DNA of 64,000 nucleotides from AWTP1-13 sp041288195 (GCA_041288195.1 JBGGME010000210.1:37315-101314); one strand, 5' to 3'. Shown: positions 1 through 9,395, numbered from the stretch's first letter. The notes: generated from the sequence alone by a model not told the origin. Numbers and translations: made by a program.

Positions 1-49
1 GAAGTCGGCCCGCAAGGACGAGGGCGGCGAGGCCCGCGCCGGGGCCTGA
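1..49 (+). CDS. 3' end of a gene cut by the window edge
   Basis: Only the last fifteen codons and a TGA stop (47-49) are visible in the frame starting at base 2. The tail is rich in Lys, Arg, Glu, Gly and Ala, as in many charged C-terminal extensions of nucleic-acid-binding proteins. A hairpin terminator lies about 150 bases downstream on the same strand, which fits a transcript ending here. Nothing more can be said about function. Confidence 0.5.
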   Translation, partial: KSARKDEGGEARAGA

Positions 50-200
50 GACGCGACCCTCGGGCAGCTACGCGGAGTTTACGCGGCGGCGCCGCATAGT
101 TACTCGCACGGGCGGCGGTCGGGGGCCTAGCATCGGCCAACTTCTCTGTCGTTCTCCCGACGTCTACGACAGCATTCCTTCCAGTCTTGGACGTTACTGA

Positions 201-230
201 TGACCCGCTTCGGCGGGTCATTCCTTTTCC
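201..230 (+). terminator. Intrinsic terminator
   Basis: TGACCCGC, a TTCG tetraloop and GCGGGTCA form a perfect 8-bp stem at 201-220. A T-rich stretch (TTCCTTTT) follows. This is a textbook rho-independent terminator for plus-strand transcription, probably for the gene whose end is at base 49. Confidence 0.8.
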
Positions 231-265
231 GGGCTCGCTTGCCCACGGCGGCAGGCGCTCTGACG

Positions 266-661
266 CTACTCTTTTATCTCCACGTACCATGGGAACGGCC
301 AAGGCAACGGGATTCCTTCTCCTGCCGGCGCCATTCCAGACGAGCTTCCGGGCATAGCCTCCATGCTGTTGCTGGACGCGTGGACTCTCACGCCCTTCAC
401 CCAGGTCGGCACGCGCATGAACACGTCGCTTGTTATGATGGGGGTCATCACACCGCCCGAGAAGCCCGACGGACTCTCGGCAGAGAAATCCAGATCCAGG
501 ATACCGTCAGCCGGTGGCCGAATGTAGATCCACGGTGAAAGCTCAGGCTTGGTCCACCCAAGTGATGGCACCTGTCCGCCGGCAACCACCCATAGTACCG
601 GGGGCTTGCTCTTCAGAATGTCGCAGAAAACCGCTCCGACCGAAAAAACACGCGCACGCAT
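266..661 (-). CDS. Hypothetical protein in a locally AT-richer stretch
   Basis: 131 codons. The ATG at 661 is preceded by GAGG about seven bases upstream, which supports the start. No known domain is recognised. The sequence is Pro/Gly/Ser-rich with several aromatic residues (motifs such as PPVLWVV and SPWIYIRPP) and has no clear signal peptide or membrane helix. The flanking bases at about 600-740 are less GC-rich than the rest of the window, which suggests recent acquisition. It has no obvious operon partner. The call rests on the ribosome-binding site and a protein-like composition. Confidence 0.5.
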   Translation of the reverse strand: MRARVFSVGAVFCDILKSKPPVLWVVAGGQVPSLGWTKPELSPWIYIRPPADGILDLDFSAESPSGFSGGVMTPIITSDVFMRVPTWVKGVRVHASSNSMEAMPGSSSGMAPAGEGIPLPWPFPWYVEIKE

Positions 662-897
662 GGCAATACCTCACAAATTACGACTCTATATACGCCGTTA
701 TCTGTAGCTCTGCATACATCGTGTTGGCAAGTCCGAACTCGCCCGAACCTCGGCAATTGGTTGTTCTCCGCAGCCGGCCGACCCGACTCGCGCCGATCCA
801 CCCTGCGTGCGAGCAGCCGAGGCCCCTGCGCGATTGCCCCGGACGGCCAATCGCAGTATCGCTGCTGGAAGGAGCAAGTCTCGACCGGAGTGCCGCG

Positions 898-1230
898 ATG
901 GGTGCGATCGAGGGCTACCATGCCCACGTCTACTTCGACGCCGCCGACCGTGAGCGGGCGCAGGCGTTGTGCGAGGCGGCGGGCCGGACGCTCGGCGTCG
1001 CCGTCGGGCGCATGCACGACAAGCCCGTCGGCCCCCACCCCCGCGGCAGCTGCCAGCTCGCATTCGGACCCGACAAGCTCGCCGCCGTCATCCCCTGGCT
1101 GGTCCTCAACCGCAATGGGCTGACCGTATTCGCCCACGCCGAGACCGGCGACGCGCTCGAGGACCACACCAAGCACGTGCTGTGGCTCGGCCCCTCCGAG
1201 ACCCTCAACCTCGCCGCCCTCTCGCGCTGA
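898..1230 (+). CDS. DOPA 4,5-dioxygenase family protein
   Basis: 110 residues, the usual size for the small bacterial DOPA 4,5-dioxygenase family. That family is a ferredoxin-like fold giving extradiol cleavage of catecholic substrates in characterised fungal and plant-associated members. Family landmarks are visible: YHAHVYF near the N-terminus, the PVGPHPRGSCQ segment in the middle, then WLVLNRNGLTVFAHAETG and a closing HVLWLG. The histidines in YHAHVYF, GPHP and FAHAETG are the likely metal ligands. The ATG at 898 has GGAG seven bases upstream; a longer in-frame extension to 514 has no such support. The substrate cannot be read from context. Confidence 0.85.
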   Translation: MGAIEGYHAHVYFDAADRERAQALCEAAGRTLGVAVGRMHDKPVGPHPRGSCQLAFGPDKLAAVIPWLVLNRNGLTVFAHAETGDALEDHTKHVLWLGPSETLNLAALSR

Positions 1231-1354
1231 CGCGGACTGGCTGGCGAGTACCTGGGATTTTGTCAACAGCCGGCGGACAAGGCGCGTTCTGTGGATGCGC
1301 AAGCCGCGTTAACCTTGGCGCTGCGAATCGGCGTTCGCAATTGTGGAGGCGCAT

Positions 1355-2713
1355 GTGGCCAAAGCACACACCCTCTCGGGTCTCATCAGGTTCATCGGGC
1401 GCACGGAGTGGGAGGGGGCGTTTGCCGAACGATTCCTGGATCACGTCGGACAGGCCTGCGACGCATTCGACGTCGAGGTCGAGGATCTCGACGACATCCT
1501 GGGCCACGTCCTGAGCAGCACGTTGCGCGGCTGCGTGCTGGAAGATCTGGTGACCGTCGACTACGAAGAAGATGGCAACGTTGTCGACGCCTACCTCGAG
1601 CGGCGCGGCTATGCGGAAAGCGGCGGGACGAAGCGCTACATGCATGCGCTGCGCGGCGCGGTTATGAGCCTCTACGAGGTCAGCGACGTGGTGCCGGGCA
1701 AGTCGTTCCTTGCTCGCGACCTGATCCGTGGTGGAGAGCCCGTTCGGGTATTGGAGGTAAGCGGCACCAAGACCCTGAAGGCGTGGGACCGTTTCGCCGC
1801 ACGCCTCCTGCGACTGGGGTCGGAATGGCGCATGGCCGGCGGCATCCTGCTCTTCGATCGTGAGACATCCGAGCAGCTCATCGAAGTCCTGGGCGAGCTG
1901 GCCGAGGGAGAGAGCGTAGCGGATGCGGCGGAAATCCTTGCGCATGCAGCACCGGCCTTCACCACCGTGTGGCTCGCCGATGCGCTCGACCGTGCCCTTC
2001 ATCCTCGCATGCCCACGTTCCAGAACAGCGATGGCCATCCGATCGTGATGTGCACGAGCTCCTTCGCGATGCAGGCGGGAGTCACCGCTGCCGGCTGCCG
2101 GGCAGCGCTCTCCGCGGTACAGGGCCTTCAAGGGGAGAGCGATAGCTTCTTCAACTGGCTGGGCGCTCCTTGCGCGCCGTCCTCTCGAGCGCGCCCCGCG
2201 GAAAATGGCGCGGCCACCACTCTCGTGTCGTTCCGGGACTCTGGCGAAACAGTGCTCGGCAACATCGAGATCGAGGAATCCACCGTCGTGCTCTCGACAA
2301 ATTCACGCGAAAGAGCCGACCTGGGCGAGGCGATGATCGGGGATGCGTTGCGCGAGCTGGTCTGCAAGCCGGCGCGGGAAGAGAGGACCGTCGAGGAAAT
2401 GCTCGCGGACAAGAGAGCCGGGGTCGGTGACACGGAAGCGAGCCCGCAAGTGCCGCCGAAGATCGCGAAAGCCGTCATACACGAGCATCTGGACAGGCAC
2501 TATCGCGCCACTCTCGACCAACCGATACCCACGCTCGGCAACGTCTCTCCCCGCGAGGCGGTTCGCTCTGCGCCGGGTCGGGCCAAGGTCGTCGACTGGC
2601 TAAAATACATGGAGAACCACGCCGCGAAAACCGGCGGTGGCGCCGACCCCATCGCCAGCTACGATTTCCAATGGATTTGGCGCGAGCTCGGCGTTGCCGA
2701 CCGCAGGGCATAG
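1355..2713 (+). CDS. Large protein of unknown function
   Basis: 452 codons from a GTG at 1355, chosen because GGAGG sits five bases upstream; another GTG at 1343 lacks spacing. No family is recognised with confidence. The N-terminal half is acidic and looks soluble. Around residues 375-425 a segment with PIPTLG followed by SPREAV and then WLKYME recalls the short 'P-x-LG-x-TP-x-EA' module at the end of some MbcA/ParS-type and SEC-C-associated proteins. That likeness is weak and by eye only. There is no signal peptide, membrane helix or operon partner. Confidence 0.6.
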   Translation: MAKAHTLSGLIRFIGRTEWEGAFAERFLDHVGQACDAFDVEVEDLDDILGHVLSSTLRGCVLEDLVTVDYEEDGNVVDAYLERRGYAESGGTKRYMHALRGAVMSLYEVSDVVPGKSFLARDLIRGGEPVRVLEVSGTKTLKAWDRFAARLLRLGSEWRMAGGILLFDRETSEQLIEVLGELAEGESVADAAEILAHAAPAFTTVWLADALDRALHPRMPTFQNSDGHPIVMCTSSFAMQAGVTAAGCRAALSAVQGLQGESDSFFNWLGAPCAPSSRARPAENGAATTLVSFRDSGETVLGNIEIEESTVVLSTNSRERADLGEAMIGDALRELVCKPAREERTVEEMLADKRAGVGDTEASPQVPPKIAKAVIHEHLDRHYRATLDQPIPTLGNVSPREAVRSAPGRAKVVDWLKYMENHAAKTGGGADPIASYDFQWIWRELGVADRRA

Positions 2714-2733
2714 CGACGTCCGGCAATGCGCGC

Positions 2734-3345
2734 CTACCGATCCGCGACCGCGAGCTTGGCGCCGAGCGCGGCGAACGCCCCGGCAAATGTGCGCCGCATC
2801 CAGGTCAGCACCTGCGGCCGCGAGATCACGTGGTTGCGGATCGAGGCGGCGAACATCCCGTAGCCTGCGAACACCACGAACGTCAGGGCCATGAACACGC
2901 CGCTCAGCTCCAGCATGCGCGCCAGCGGATTTGCCTCCTCCGCGCTCACGAACTGCGGCAGGAACGCCAGGAAGAAGATCGACAGCTTCGGGTTGAGGAT
3001 GTTGACCAGCACGGCCGAGACGATCACCCGCCTCGCCGAGCGCGCGCTGACCTCCTGCTCGACCCGCAGGGCGCCATGCTCCTTGAGCGTGGCCCAGGCC
3101 ATGTAGAGCAGATAGGCGACCCCCAGGTATTTCAGCACCTGGAACGCCAGCGCGCTCGTATGCAGCAACGCGGCGAGCCCCATCACGGCGGCCGCCATGT
3201 GCGGGACGATGCCGAGCGTGCAGCCGAACGCCGCCACCAGGCTTGCCCGCCAGCCGCGCGAGAGGCCCGCGGCCAGCGTGAACAGCACGCCGATGCCGGG
3301 CGAGGCGACCACGATCAGCGACGTGATCAGGAAGTCGATGCTCAT
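2734..3345 (-). CDS. LysE/RhtB family amino-acid exporter
   Basis: 203 residues, the family's standard size, with five or six hydrophobic segments. The N-terminal helix ends in the family-typical VASPGIGVLFTLAAGLSRG stretch, followed by a GCTLGI helix. A central loop carries NPKLSIFFLAFLPQFV, which matches the LysE signature around 'NPK...FF'. It is an inner-membrane exporter of amino acids or related metabolites; the substrate is unknown. It converges with the preceding large unknown gene. The next minus-strand gene starts upstream at 3807, so the two could share a transcript. The ribosome-binding site is weak. Confidence 0.9.
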   Translation of the reverse strand: MSIDFLITSLIVVASPGIGVLFTLAAGLSRGWRASLVAAFGCTLGIVPHMAAAVMGLAALLHTSALAFQVLKYLGVAYLLYMAWATLKEHGALRVEQEVSARSARRVIVSAVLVNILNPKLSIFFLAFLPQFVSAEEANPLARMLELSGVFMALTFVVFAGYGMFAASIRNHVISRPQVLTWMRRTFAGAFAALGAKLAVADR

Positions 3346-3381
3346 GTCGGACCCGCGATCGTCCCTGCGTCCATGCCCGCG

Positions 3382-3807
3382 CTATTTGCGCCGATAGGGG
3401 TAGCAGCGCCCCGGGTCGAGCGTAAACCCGAAATGCTCGCCGAGCTTGCGGATGGCGGGTCCATGCTCGGGGTAGGGGTCGCTGTTGGCGGGGCCGACGA
3501 TGATCGGCTTGAAGGCCCGCTCGTCCTGGCCGGCAGGCGGCAGCATGGCCGTCACCAGCGCCGTCCCCTCGCCGTCGCGCAGCGTCAGGAACATGGGCAT
3601 CACGCGCTGGATGTGCGCCTTGAGGCCGATGTTCTGCTCGATGTAGCGCTGCGATTTCGGCGGCACATAGGTCTCGGCCGCGTGCTCGGAGGCCTGCCGG
3701 AAGTACTTGTCGACTGCATGATCCATGGCCCGCGCCTCGAGCGTGGCTTCCCCCTCCGTCTCGATCCGGAACCAGGTCTTGGACTGGGCGTCGCAAACGT
3801 ATTGCAT
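3382..3807 (-). CDS. Conserved hypothetical protein, 141 aa
   Basis: A soluble protein of 141 residues with no signal peptide. An AGGGAG element lies about eight bases upstream of the ATG and supports the start. The protein begins MQYVCDAQSKTWFRIETEGE and ends in a short basic YPYRRK tail. I recognise no catalytic motif. Its gene sits 36 bases upstream of the LysE-type exporter on the same strand and diverges from the MetE-like gene at 3986, so the interval 3808-3985 should hold promoters for both directions. Confidence 0.6.
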   Translation of the reverse strand: MQYVCDAQSKTWFRIETEGEATLEARAMDHAVDKYFRQASEHAAETYVPPKSQRYIEQNIGLKAHIQRVMPMFLTLRDGEGTALVTAMLPPAGQDERAFKPIIVGPANSDPYPEHGPAIRKLGEHFGFTLDPGRCYPYRRK

Positions 3808-3985
3808 TCGGTGCTCCCTGCGACTGTTTCCCCCGCGCGTCTTGTTTTGGCCCCGCGCAAAGTTGAGCGCGAAATTTTGTCGGGCGCAAGGGTGGCATCT
3901 GTCGCGCCGAGGCTATAGTGGCGAGACTGCCGCCGGCGAGCGGCACAAACGGCGCCGCCGACAAACACGCTCCAGGGAAACGCCC

Positions 3986-5149
3986 ATGCTCACCAGCCGC
4001 GATCGCATCCTGACCACCCACGTCGGCAGCCTGCCGCGCAACGACACGCTGACCGACTTGCTCATCGGTCGCGAGGCCGGCAAGGCGATCGACCCTGCGA
4101 TCCTCGCCGCCGAGATGGACCGCGCCGTGCGCGACACGGTCGCCGCGCAGGTGCAGGCCGGCATCGACATCGGCAACGACGGCGAGCAGCAGCGCGTCGG
4201 CTTCCAGACCTACATCCCCGAGCGCATGTCGGGCTTCGGCGGCGAATCCAGGCGCAAGATCGGCAAGGACTTCCAGGAGGTGCCGGAGCTGCTCGAGATG
4301 TTCGCGCGCCGCTTCCCCCGCCGCGCCAAGATCTCCAACGCTCCGCAGGCCGTTGCCGAGGTGCACTACCGCGACACCAAGGACCTCGAGGACGAGATCG
4401 CCCGCTTCCAGCGCGGCATGGCCGCCGCCGGCAAGCCGTTTGCCGAGACCTTCCTCACCGCGCCCTCGCCCGGCATCGTCGCCACCACCATGATGAACGC
4501 CTACTACAAGAGCCACGAGGACTACCTGATGGCGCTCGCGCGCGAGCTGCGCCCCGAGTACCGCGCCATCCACGCCGCCGGCCTCGTCCTGCAGATCGAC
4601 GCGCCCGACCTCGCCATGGAGCGCACCATGACGTTCCAGGACCTGAGCGAGGCCGAGTTCCTAAGGGTGTGCGAGCTGCACGTGGCGGCCATCAACACCG
4701 CGCTCGAGGGCATCCCGAGGGACCGCGTGCGGCTGCACTGCTGCTGGGGCAACTGGGAGGGCCCGCACGTCCACGACATCGCCCTCGCCCCCATCCTGCC
4801 GATCCTCTACCAGGCGCATGCCGCAGCCCTCACCATCGAGTTCGCCAACCCGCGCCACCAGCACGAGTACCAGGCCGTGCGCGCCCACCCGCTGCCCAAG
4901 GACTGGCTGCTGATCCCCGGCGTCATCGACACCACCACCAACTTCGTGGAGCACCCCGAGGTCGTGGCGCGCCGCATCGAGGAGGCCGTGTCCGTGGTGG
5001 GAGACCGCGAGCGCGTGATCGCCTCCACCGACTGCGGCTTCGGCACCTTCTCGGGCCGCGAGTGGGTCGCCGCCAGCATCGTTTGGAAGAAGCTCGCCTC
5101 CCTGCGCCAAGGCGCCGACCTCGCCTCCAACCGCCTGTGGGGCCGCTGA
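3986..5149 (+). CDS. Cobalamin-independent methionine synthase II-like protein (MetE C-terminal domain)
   Basis: 387 residues matching the catalytic C-terminal half of MetE only, as in the COG0620 group that includes archaeal core MetE and epoxyalkane:coenzyme M transferase-like enzymes. The TTHVGSLPR start is typical. The zinc site is intact: His251 and Cys253 in HCCWGNWEG, and Cys350 in STDCGFG. AGGGAAA lies just upstream of the ATG. Such stand-alone proteins usually transfer alkyl or methyl groups to a thiol, but the partner is unknown. It lies upstream of a catabolic block, so a role in degradation rather than methionine synthesis is plausible; that is inference. Confidence 0.85.
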   Translation: MLTSRDRILTTHVGSLPRNDTLTDLLIGREAGKAIDPAILAAEMDRAVRDTVAAQVQAGIDIGNDGEQQRVGFQTYIPERMSGFGGESRRKIGKDFQEVPELLEMFARRFPRRAKISNAPQAVAEVHYRDTKDLEDEIARFQRGMAAAGKPFAETFLTAPSPGIVATTMMNAYYKSHEDYLMALARELRPEYRAIHAAGLVLQIDAPDLAMERTMTFQDLSEAEFLRVCELHVAAINTALEGIPRDRVRLHCCWGNWEGPHVHDIALAPILPILYQAHAAALTIEFANPRHQHEYQAVRAHPLPKDWLLIPGVIDTTTNFVEHPEVVARRIEEAVSVVGDRERVIASTDCGFGTFSGREWVAASIVWKKLASLRQGADLASNRLWGR

Positions 5150-5577
5150 CGCCCGCCACGCCAGCACAAATCGCCTCGCAGGCCTCAGCCTCGAGGGTTT
5201 GGAGAGAGAGGGAGCAGGGCGCTGATGCCTGGCTCGGGTAGTCCGGGGGCAGTCTGACACCTGCGCCCTGCACCGCCTCGAGGCTCCAGCGAACGGCTCC
5301 GGCGAGTGACCCAACCGGCCTCGGATACACTGGGTCCGGCTGCGGCCGGCCCTCGTTGCGGTCCCCGCCTCGCGCCGTCGAGACGCCTCGCGATGGCGCC
5401 CCTCGTTGAGCCGGGGTGAGCGCAGTATGACCCGACTTTTGCGGCCGGGGATAAGTCGCAACGTGGTGAATGGGGGTGTCTGGCCCTCCGGGTGGGACAC
5501 CATCACTCCAAAGGAGCGTTGCGATATGGTGTCGGACCCGGGAGCCCGCCCGGGCGAAGACACTCAAGAGGAGCCCG
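5150..5577. other. 428-base intergenic region
   Basis: No open frame here has a ribosome-binding site or protein-like composition. The last 80 bases contain two imperfect inverted repeats, one around 5480-5510 built on GGTGTC and GACACC and one around 5537-5554 built on two CCCGGG blocks. They lie just ahead of the aldolase/dehydrogenase gene and could be part of its leader. No clear sigma-70 promoter was found. Confidence 0.4.
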
Positions 5578-7638
5578 ATGCAGAGCCGCTGGAAGGATGC
5601 CGATGCCCGCAAGGCGGTGGAGACCTGGGCCAGGGCCGGCGTGGCGCAGGACGTCGCCCTACGCACCTACACGACCCGGCTGCTCGGCCGCGACCCGGCG
5701 CTGGTGCTGCACGGCGGCGGCAATACCTCGCTCAAGACGCGGATGACGGACCTCGCCGGCGAGATGCGCGAGGTGCTGTGCGTCAAGGCCTCGGGCCGCG
5801 ACATGGCCGAGATCGATCCGAGCGGCTTCGCGGCCGTCGACCTCGCGCCGCTGCGCAAGCTGCGCGCGCTCGACAACCTGAGCGACGCCGACATGGCCCG
5901 CGCCCAGCGCGCCTGGCTCATCGAGCCGCTGGCGCCGGACCCCTCCGTCGAGTTCCTGCTGCACGCCTTCATGCCGCACACCTACATCGATCACACCCAC
6001 GCCAACGCCGTGCTCGCGCTGATCGACCGGGAAGGCGGCGCCGAACTCGTGGGTGAGGTCTACGAGGGCCGCCTCGGGCTCGTGCCCTATCGCCGGCCAG
6101 GTTTCGGCCTCGCCAAGGCCGCCGCCGCCACCTTCGATGCCGACCCGAGGGTCGAGGGCCTGATCCTCGACAAGCACGGCATCTTCACGTTCGGGGCGAG
6201 CGCGCGCGAGGCCTACGAGCGCATGATCGAGATGGTGAGCCTGGCAGAGGCCCGCCTGCGCCGCGGCAAGCCCAAGGCGTTCAAGGCCGCGGCGCTCCCC
6301 AAGACGATGGCCAGCGTGTCGGAGGTGGCACCGATCCTGCGTGGTGCAGCAAGCCTGAAGGATGAGCGCATCGAGGGCGCCTGGCGCCGGCTCGTGATGG
6401 AGTTTCGCGGCGGCGATGCCGTGCTTGCCTTCGTCAACGGCCGGGAGGCCGCCCGCTACGCCCGCGCCGGCGTGGTGACGCCCGACCACGTGCTGCGCGT
6501 CAAGCCGTGGCCGCTGATCGTACCCGCGCCCGAAGCCGGCAAGCTCGATGCCTTCAAGGGCGCCGTGCGATCGGCCGTCGCCGACTTCATCGCCGCCTAC
6601 CGCACCTACTTCGAGCGCAACGCCAAGCGCCTCGGCGAGCCGCGCATCATGCTCGATCCTCTGCCGCGCGTGATCCTGGTGCCGGGCCTCGGCCTGTTCG
6701 GCCTCGGCCGCAGCAAGAAGGACGCCATCATCGCCGCCGACATCGCCGAGGCGGCCGTAAGCGTCATCACCGACGCCGAGGCGACGGGCAAATTCCAATC
6801 GATCGGCGAGCTCGACATGTTCGAGTGCGAGTACTGGCCGCCGGAGCAGGCCAAGCTCGGCCGCGCCAAGGAGCCCCCGCTCGCCGGCCAGGTTGCGGCC
6901 GTCACGGGAGCCGGCGGCGCCATCGGCGCGGCCACCGCCCGCGCGTTCGCGGCCGCCGGCGCCGAGGTCGCCCTGCTCGACGTCGACCTCGCTGCCGCCG
7001 AGGCCAAAGCCGCCGAGATCGGCGCCACGGCGCTCCCCCTCGCCTGCGATGTCACCGACCCAGCCTCCGTGCGCGCCGCTTTCGATCGCATCGCGGAGGC
7101 CTTCGGCGGCGTCGACATCGTCGTCTCCAATGCTGGCGCCGCCTGGCAGGGCCGCATCGGCGAGGTCGACGAGGCCGTCCTGAAGAAGAGCTTCGAGCTC
7201 AACTTCTACGGCCACCAGCGTGTGGCCCAGGCGGCCGTCAGGATCATGCTGGCGCAGGGCACCGGCGGCTGCCTGCTGTTCAACGTGTCGAAGCAGGCCG
7301 TGAACCCCGGCCCCAACTTCGGCCCCTACGGCCTGCCCAAGGCCGCCACGCTGTTCCTGGTGCGCCAGTACGCGCTCGACTACGGCGCCGAGGGCATCCG
7401 CGCCAACGCCGTCAACGCCGACCGCATCCGCTCGGGCCTGCTGACCGACAATTTCGTGCGCGAACGCTCCAAGGCCCGCGGCGTCTCCGAGAAGGAGTAC
7501 ATGTCCGGCAACCTGCTCGCCCGCGAGGTCACCGCCGACGACGTCGCCCAGGCCTTCCTGCACCAGGCATTGCAGCTGAAGACGACGGGGGACGTGACGA
7601 CGGTAGACGGCGGCAACATCGCCGCCGCGCTGCGTTGA
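5578..7638 (+). CDS. Bifunctional class II aldolase / short-chain dehydrogenase
   Basis: 686 residues with two enzymes in one chain, the architecture of the rhamnulose-1-phosphate aldolase/lactaldehyde dehydrogenase-type fusions. Residues about 25-230 are a class II aldolase with an HGGGNTS phosphate-binding stretch. Likely zinc ligands are His139 and His141 in DHTHAN and His200 in DKHG, with Glu125 as the likely base. Residues about 436-686 are an SDR: TGAGGAIG at 443-450, SNAG near 517-520, Ser571, and Tyr584/Lys588 in YGLPK. AAGAGGAG precedes the ATG. Predicted reaction: retro-aldol cleavage of a ketose phosphate and oxidation or reduction of the aldehyde. No rhamnose kinase or isomerase is nearby, so the sugar is uncertain. 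Confidence 0.9.
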   Translation: MQSRWKDADARKAVETWARAGVAQDVALRTYTTRLLGRDPALVLHGGGNTSLKTRMTDLAGEMREVLCVKASGRDMAEIDPSGFAAVDLAPLRKLRALDNLSDADMARAQRAWLIEPLAPDPSVEFLLHAFMPHTYIDHTHANAVLALIDREGGAELVGEVYEGRLGLVPYRRPGFGLAKAAAATFDADPRVEGLILDKHGIFTFGASAREAYERMIEMVSLAEARLRRGKPKAFKAAALPKTMASVSEVAPILRGAASLKDERIEGAWRRLVMEFRGGDAVLAFVNGREAARYARAGVVTPDHVLRVKPWPLIVPAPEAGKLDAFKGAVRSAVADFIAAYRTYFERNAKRLGEPRIMLDPLPRVILVPGLGLFGLGRSKKDAIIAADIAEAAVSVITDAEATGKFQSIGELDMFECEYWPPEQAKLGRAKEPPLAGQVAAVTGAGGAIGAATARAFAAAGAEVALLDVDLAAAEAKAAEIGATALPLACDVTDPASVRAAFDRIAEAFGGVDIVVSNAGAAWQGRIGEVDEAVLKKSFELNFYGHQRVAQAAVRIMLAQGTGGCLLFNVSKQAVNPGPNFGPYGLPKAATLFLVRQYALDYGAEGIRANAVNADRIRSGLLTDNFVRERSKARGVSEKEYMSGNLLAREVTADDVAQAFLHQALQLKTTGDVTTVDGGNIAAALR

Positions 7639-7799
7639 CTACGGGCATTGTTGAAACCCGCGCCGCTCCGCCCATCAGTGCCGGCATACGAGTCATGCCA
7701 CTGGGCCGCACCGCCGCAGTGGCCGAACGAGCCGCCTCCAGGCTAAGTTGGCGCCCGTTCAAGCCTCAGCTAACCAGCACTCCGGGGACAAGGAAACGC

Positions 7800-9395
7800 A
7801 TGGAACCGTTCACGGTCGATTTCATCGTCATCGGCGCAGGGTCGGCGGGAGCCGCGCTGGCGAGCCGCCTCACCGAGAGCGGGCGCCACCAGGTGCTGCT
7901 GCTGGAAGCCGGCGGCGAGACCCATCCCCTCTCTCGCGTGCCCATCAGCTTCGCCAAGTTCATCAACCGCCCCGGCGTCAACTGGCTCTATGCCTCCGAG
8001 CCGCAGGCCAACACCGGAGGGCGCGCCATTCCCGTGCCGCGCGGGCGCATGCTCGGCGGCTCCAGCGCCATCAACGGCATGGTGTGGGTGCGCGGCCAGC
8101 GCCAGGACTACGACCACTGGGCCCAGCTCGGCAACCGCGGCTGGAGCTGGCAGGACGTGCTGCCGATCTTCAAGTCGATGGAGAGCTACGAAGCCGGCGA
8201 CGGCGACCTGCGCGGCCGCGACGGGCCCATCAAGGTCACCGACTTCGGCGACCGCAGCCGGCTGTACGACGGCTTCTTCGCCGCCGCCGAGAGCATCGGC
8301 CTGAAGGCCAACCGCGACTACAACGGCGCCGACCAGGAAGGCATCGCCATGACGCAGGGCTCGATCAGCGGCGGCTGGCGCATGAGCACGGCCCGCTGCT
8401 ACCTCGAGCCCGCGCGCCTGCGCACGAACCTCACCATCGAGACCAACGCCGCCGCCGAGAGCCTGATCCTGGAAGGGAGCCGCTGCGTCGGCGTGTGCTA
8501 CTCCGTCGGCGGCGAGAAGCGTGAGGCGCGCGCGGCCCGCGAGGTGATCGTGTCGGCCGGTGCCATTGCCTCGCCCCAGCTCCTGGAGCTCTCCGGCATC
8601 GGCCAGGCCGCCCGCCTCAAGAAGCTCGGGATCAAGGTCAACCACGATCTCCCCGGCGTCGGCGAGAACCTGCGCGACCACTGGGCGCCGCGCCTGAAAT
8701 GGCGTGTCGGCCGCCTCGGCGTCACCTTCAACGAGCGTGCCCGCGGCATCCCCGGCCTGTGGCAAGGCCTCCTCTACATCACCCAGCGCAAGGGCTTCCT
8801 GAGCTACCCCGCCTCTCCCCTGCGCGGCTTCTTCAGGACGCGCGAGGGCCTCGACAGCCCCGACGCCATGTTCACCGTGCAGCCCTTCCTGATGACGCCC
8901 GACGTCAAGCTCGCCAAGGAGACCGGGCTCACCGTCATCACCCATCAGCTGCGCCCCGAGAGCAAAGGCAGCGTGCACGTCACTGCCGCCGACGCGAGGA
9001 AACCGCCCGCCATCACGTTCAACTTCCTCTCCGAGCGCATCGACCGGGACTGCGTCATCGCCTCCATGCGCTTCGTGCGGCGCATGATGGAGGCGGAGCC
9101 GCTCGCCTGGCTCGGCGCCGAGGAGTTCGCGCCGGGCCCCAAGGCCAAGTCGGACGACGAGCTCGTCGATTTCGTCACCCGCACGGCCGAGACCACCTAC
9201 CACCCGGTCGGGACCTGCCGCATGGGCAGCGACGCCGCCGCCGTCGTCGACGACCGCCTGCGCGTGCGCGGCATCGCGGGCCTGCGTGTCGCCGACGCCT
9301 CGATCATGCCGACGCTGACCTCGGGCAACACCAACGCGCCCTCCATCATGATCGGCGAGAAGGCGGCACGCATGGTGCTGGAGGCCGCCGCCTGA
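7800..9395 (+). CDS. GMC family FAD-dependent oxidoreductase (choline dehydrogenase-like)
   Basis: 531 residues, normal for the family. The FAD site GAGSAG is at residues 12-17, followed by LLLEAGG. The first GMC signature is in GRMLGGSSAINGMVWVRG and the second in GAIASPQLLELSGIG. The catalytic His lies in TYHPVGTCRMG and the partner Asn in the C-terminal SGNTNAPS. An AAGGAAA element precedes the ATG at 7800. It oxidises an alcohol, typically to an aldehyde. It lies 161 bases after the aldolase/SDR fusion and 105 bases before the LsrF-like gene, all on one strand, so a shared catabolic role is likely. Confidence 0.92.
   Translation: MEPFTVDFIVIGAGSAGAALASRLTESGRHQVLLLEAGGETHPLSRVPISFAKFINRPGVNWLYASEPQANTGGRAIPVPRGRMLGGSSAINGMVWVRGQRQDYDHWAQLGNRGWSWQDVLPIFKSMESYEAGDGDLRGRDGPIKVTDFGDRSRLYDGFFAAAESIGLKANRDYNGADQEGIAMTQGSISGGWRMSTARCYLEPARLRTNLTIETNAAAESLILEGSRCVGVCYSVGGEKREARAAREVIVSAGAIASPQLLELSGIGQAARLKKLGIKVNHDLPGVGENLRDHWAPRLKWRVGRLGVTFNERARGIPGLWQGLLYITQRKGFLSYPASPLRGFFRTREGLDSPDAMFTVQPFLMTPDVKLAKETGLTVITHQLRPESKGSVHVTAADARKPPAITFNFLSERIDRDCVIASMRFVRRMMEAEPLAWLGAEEFAPGPKAKSDDELVDFVTRTAETTYHPVGTCRMGSDAAAVVDDRLRVRGIAGLRVADASIMPTLTSGNTNAPSIMIGEKAARMVLEAAA

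Noticed and set aside
200..538. A 112-codon plus-strand frame
   Set aside because: Its start lies inside a clear terminator stem and it is opposite the better supported 266-661 gene.
5659..5746. Small plus-strand frame overlapping the start of the aldolase/SDR gene
   Set aside because: Out-of-frame Arg/Pro-rich shadow with no start signal.
5659..7563. A minus-strand frame of 634 codons opposite the aldolase/SDR fusion
   Set aside because: Shadow of a certain gene; Gly/Ala/Arg/His-rich with no motif.
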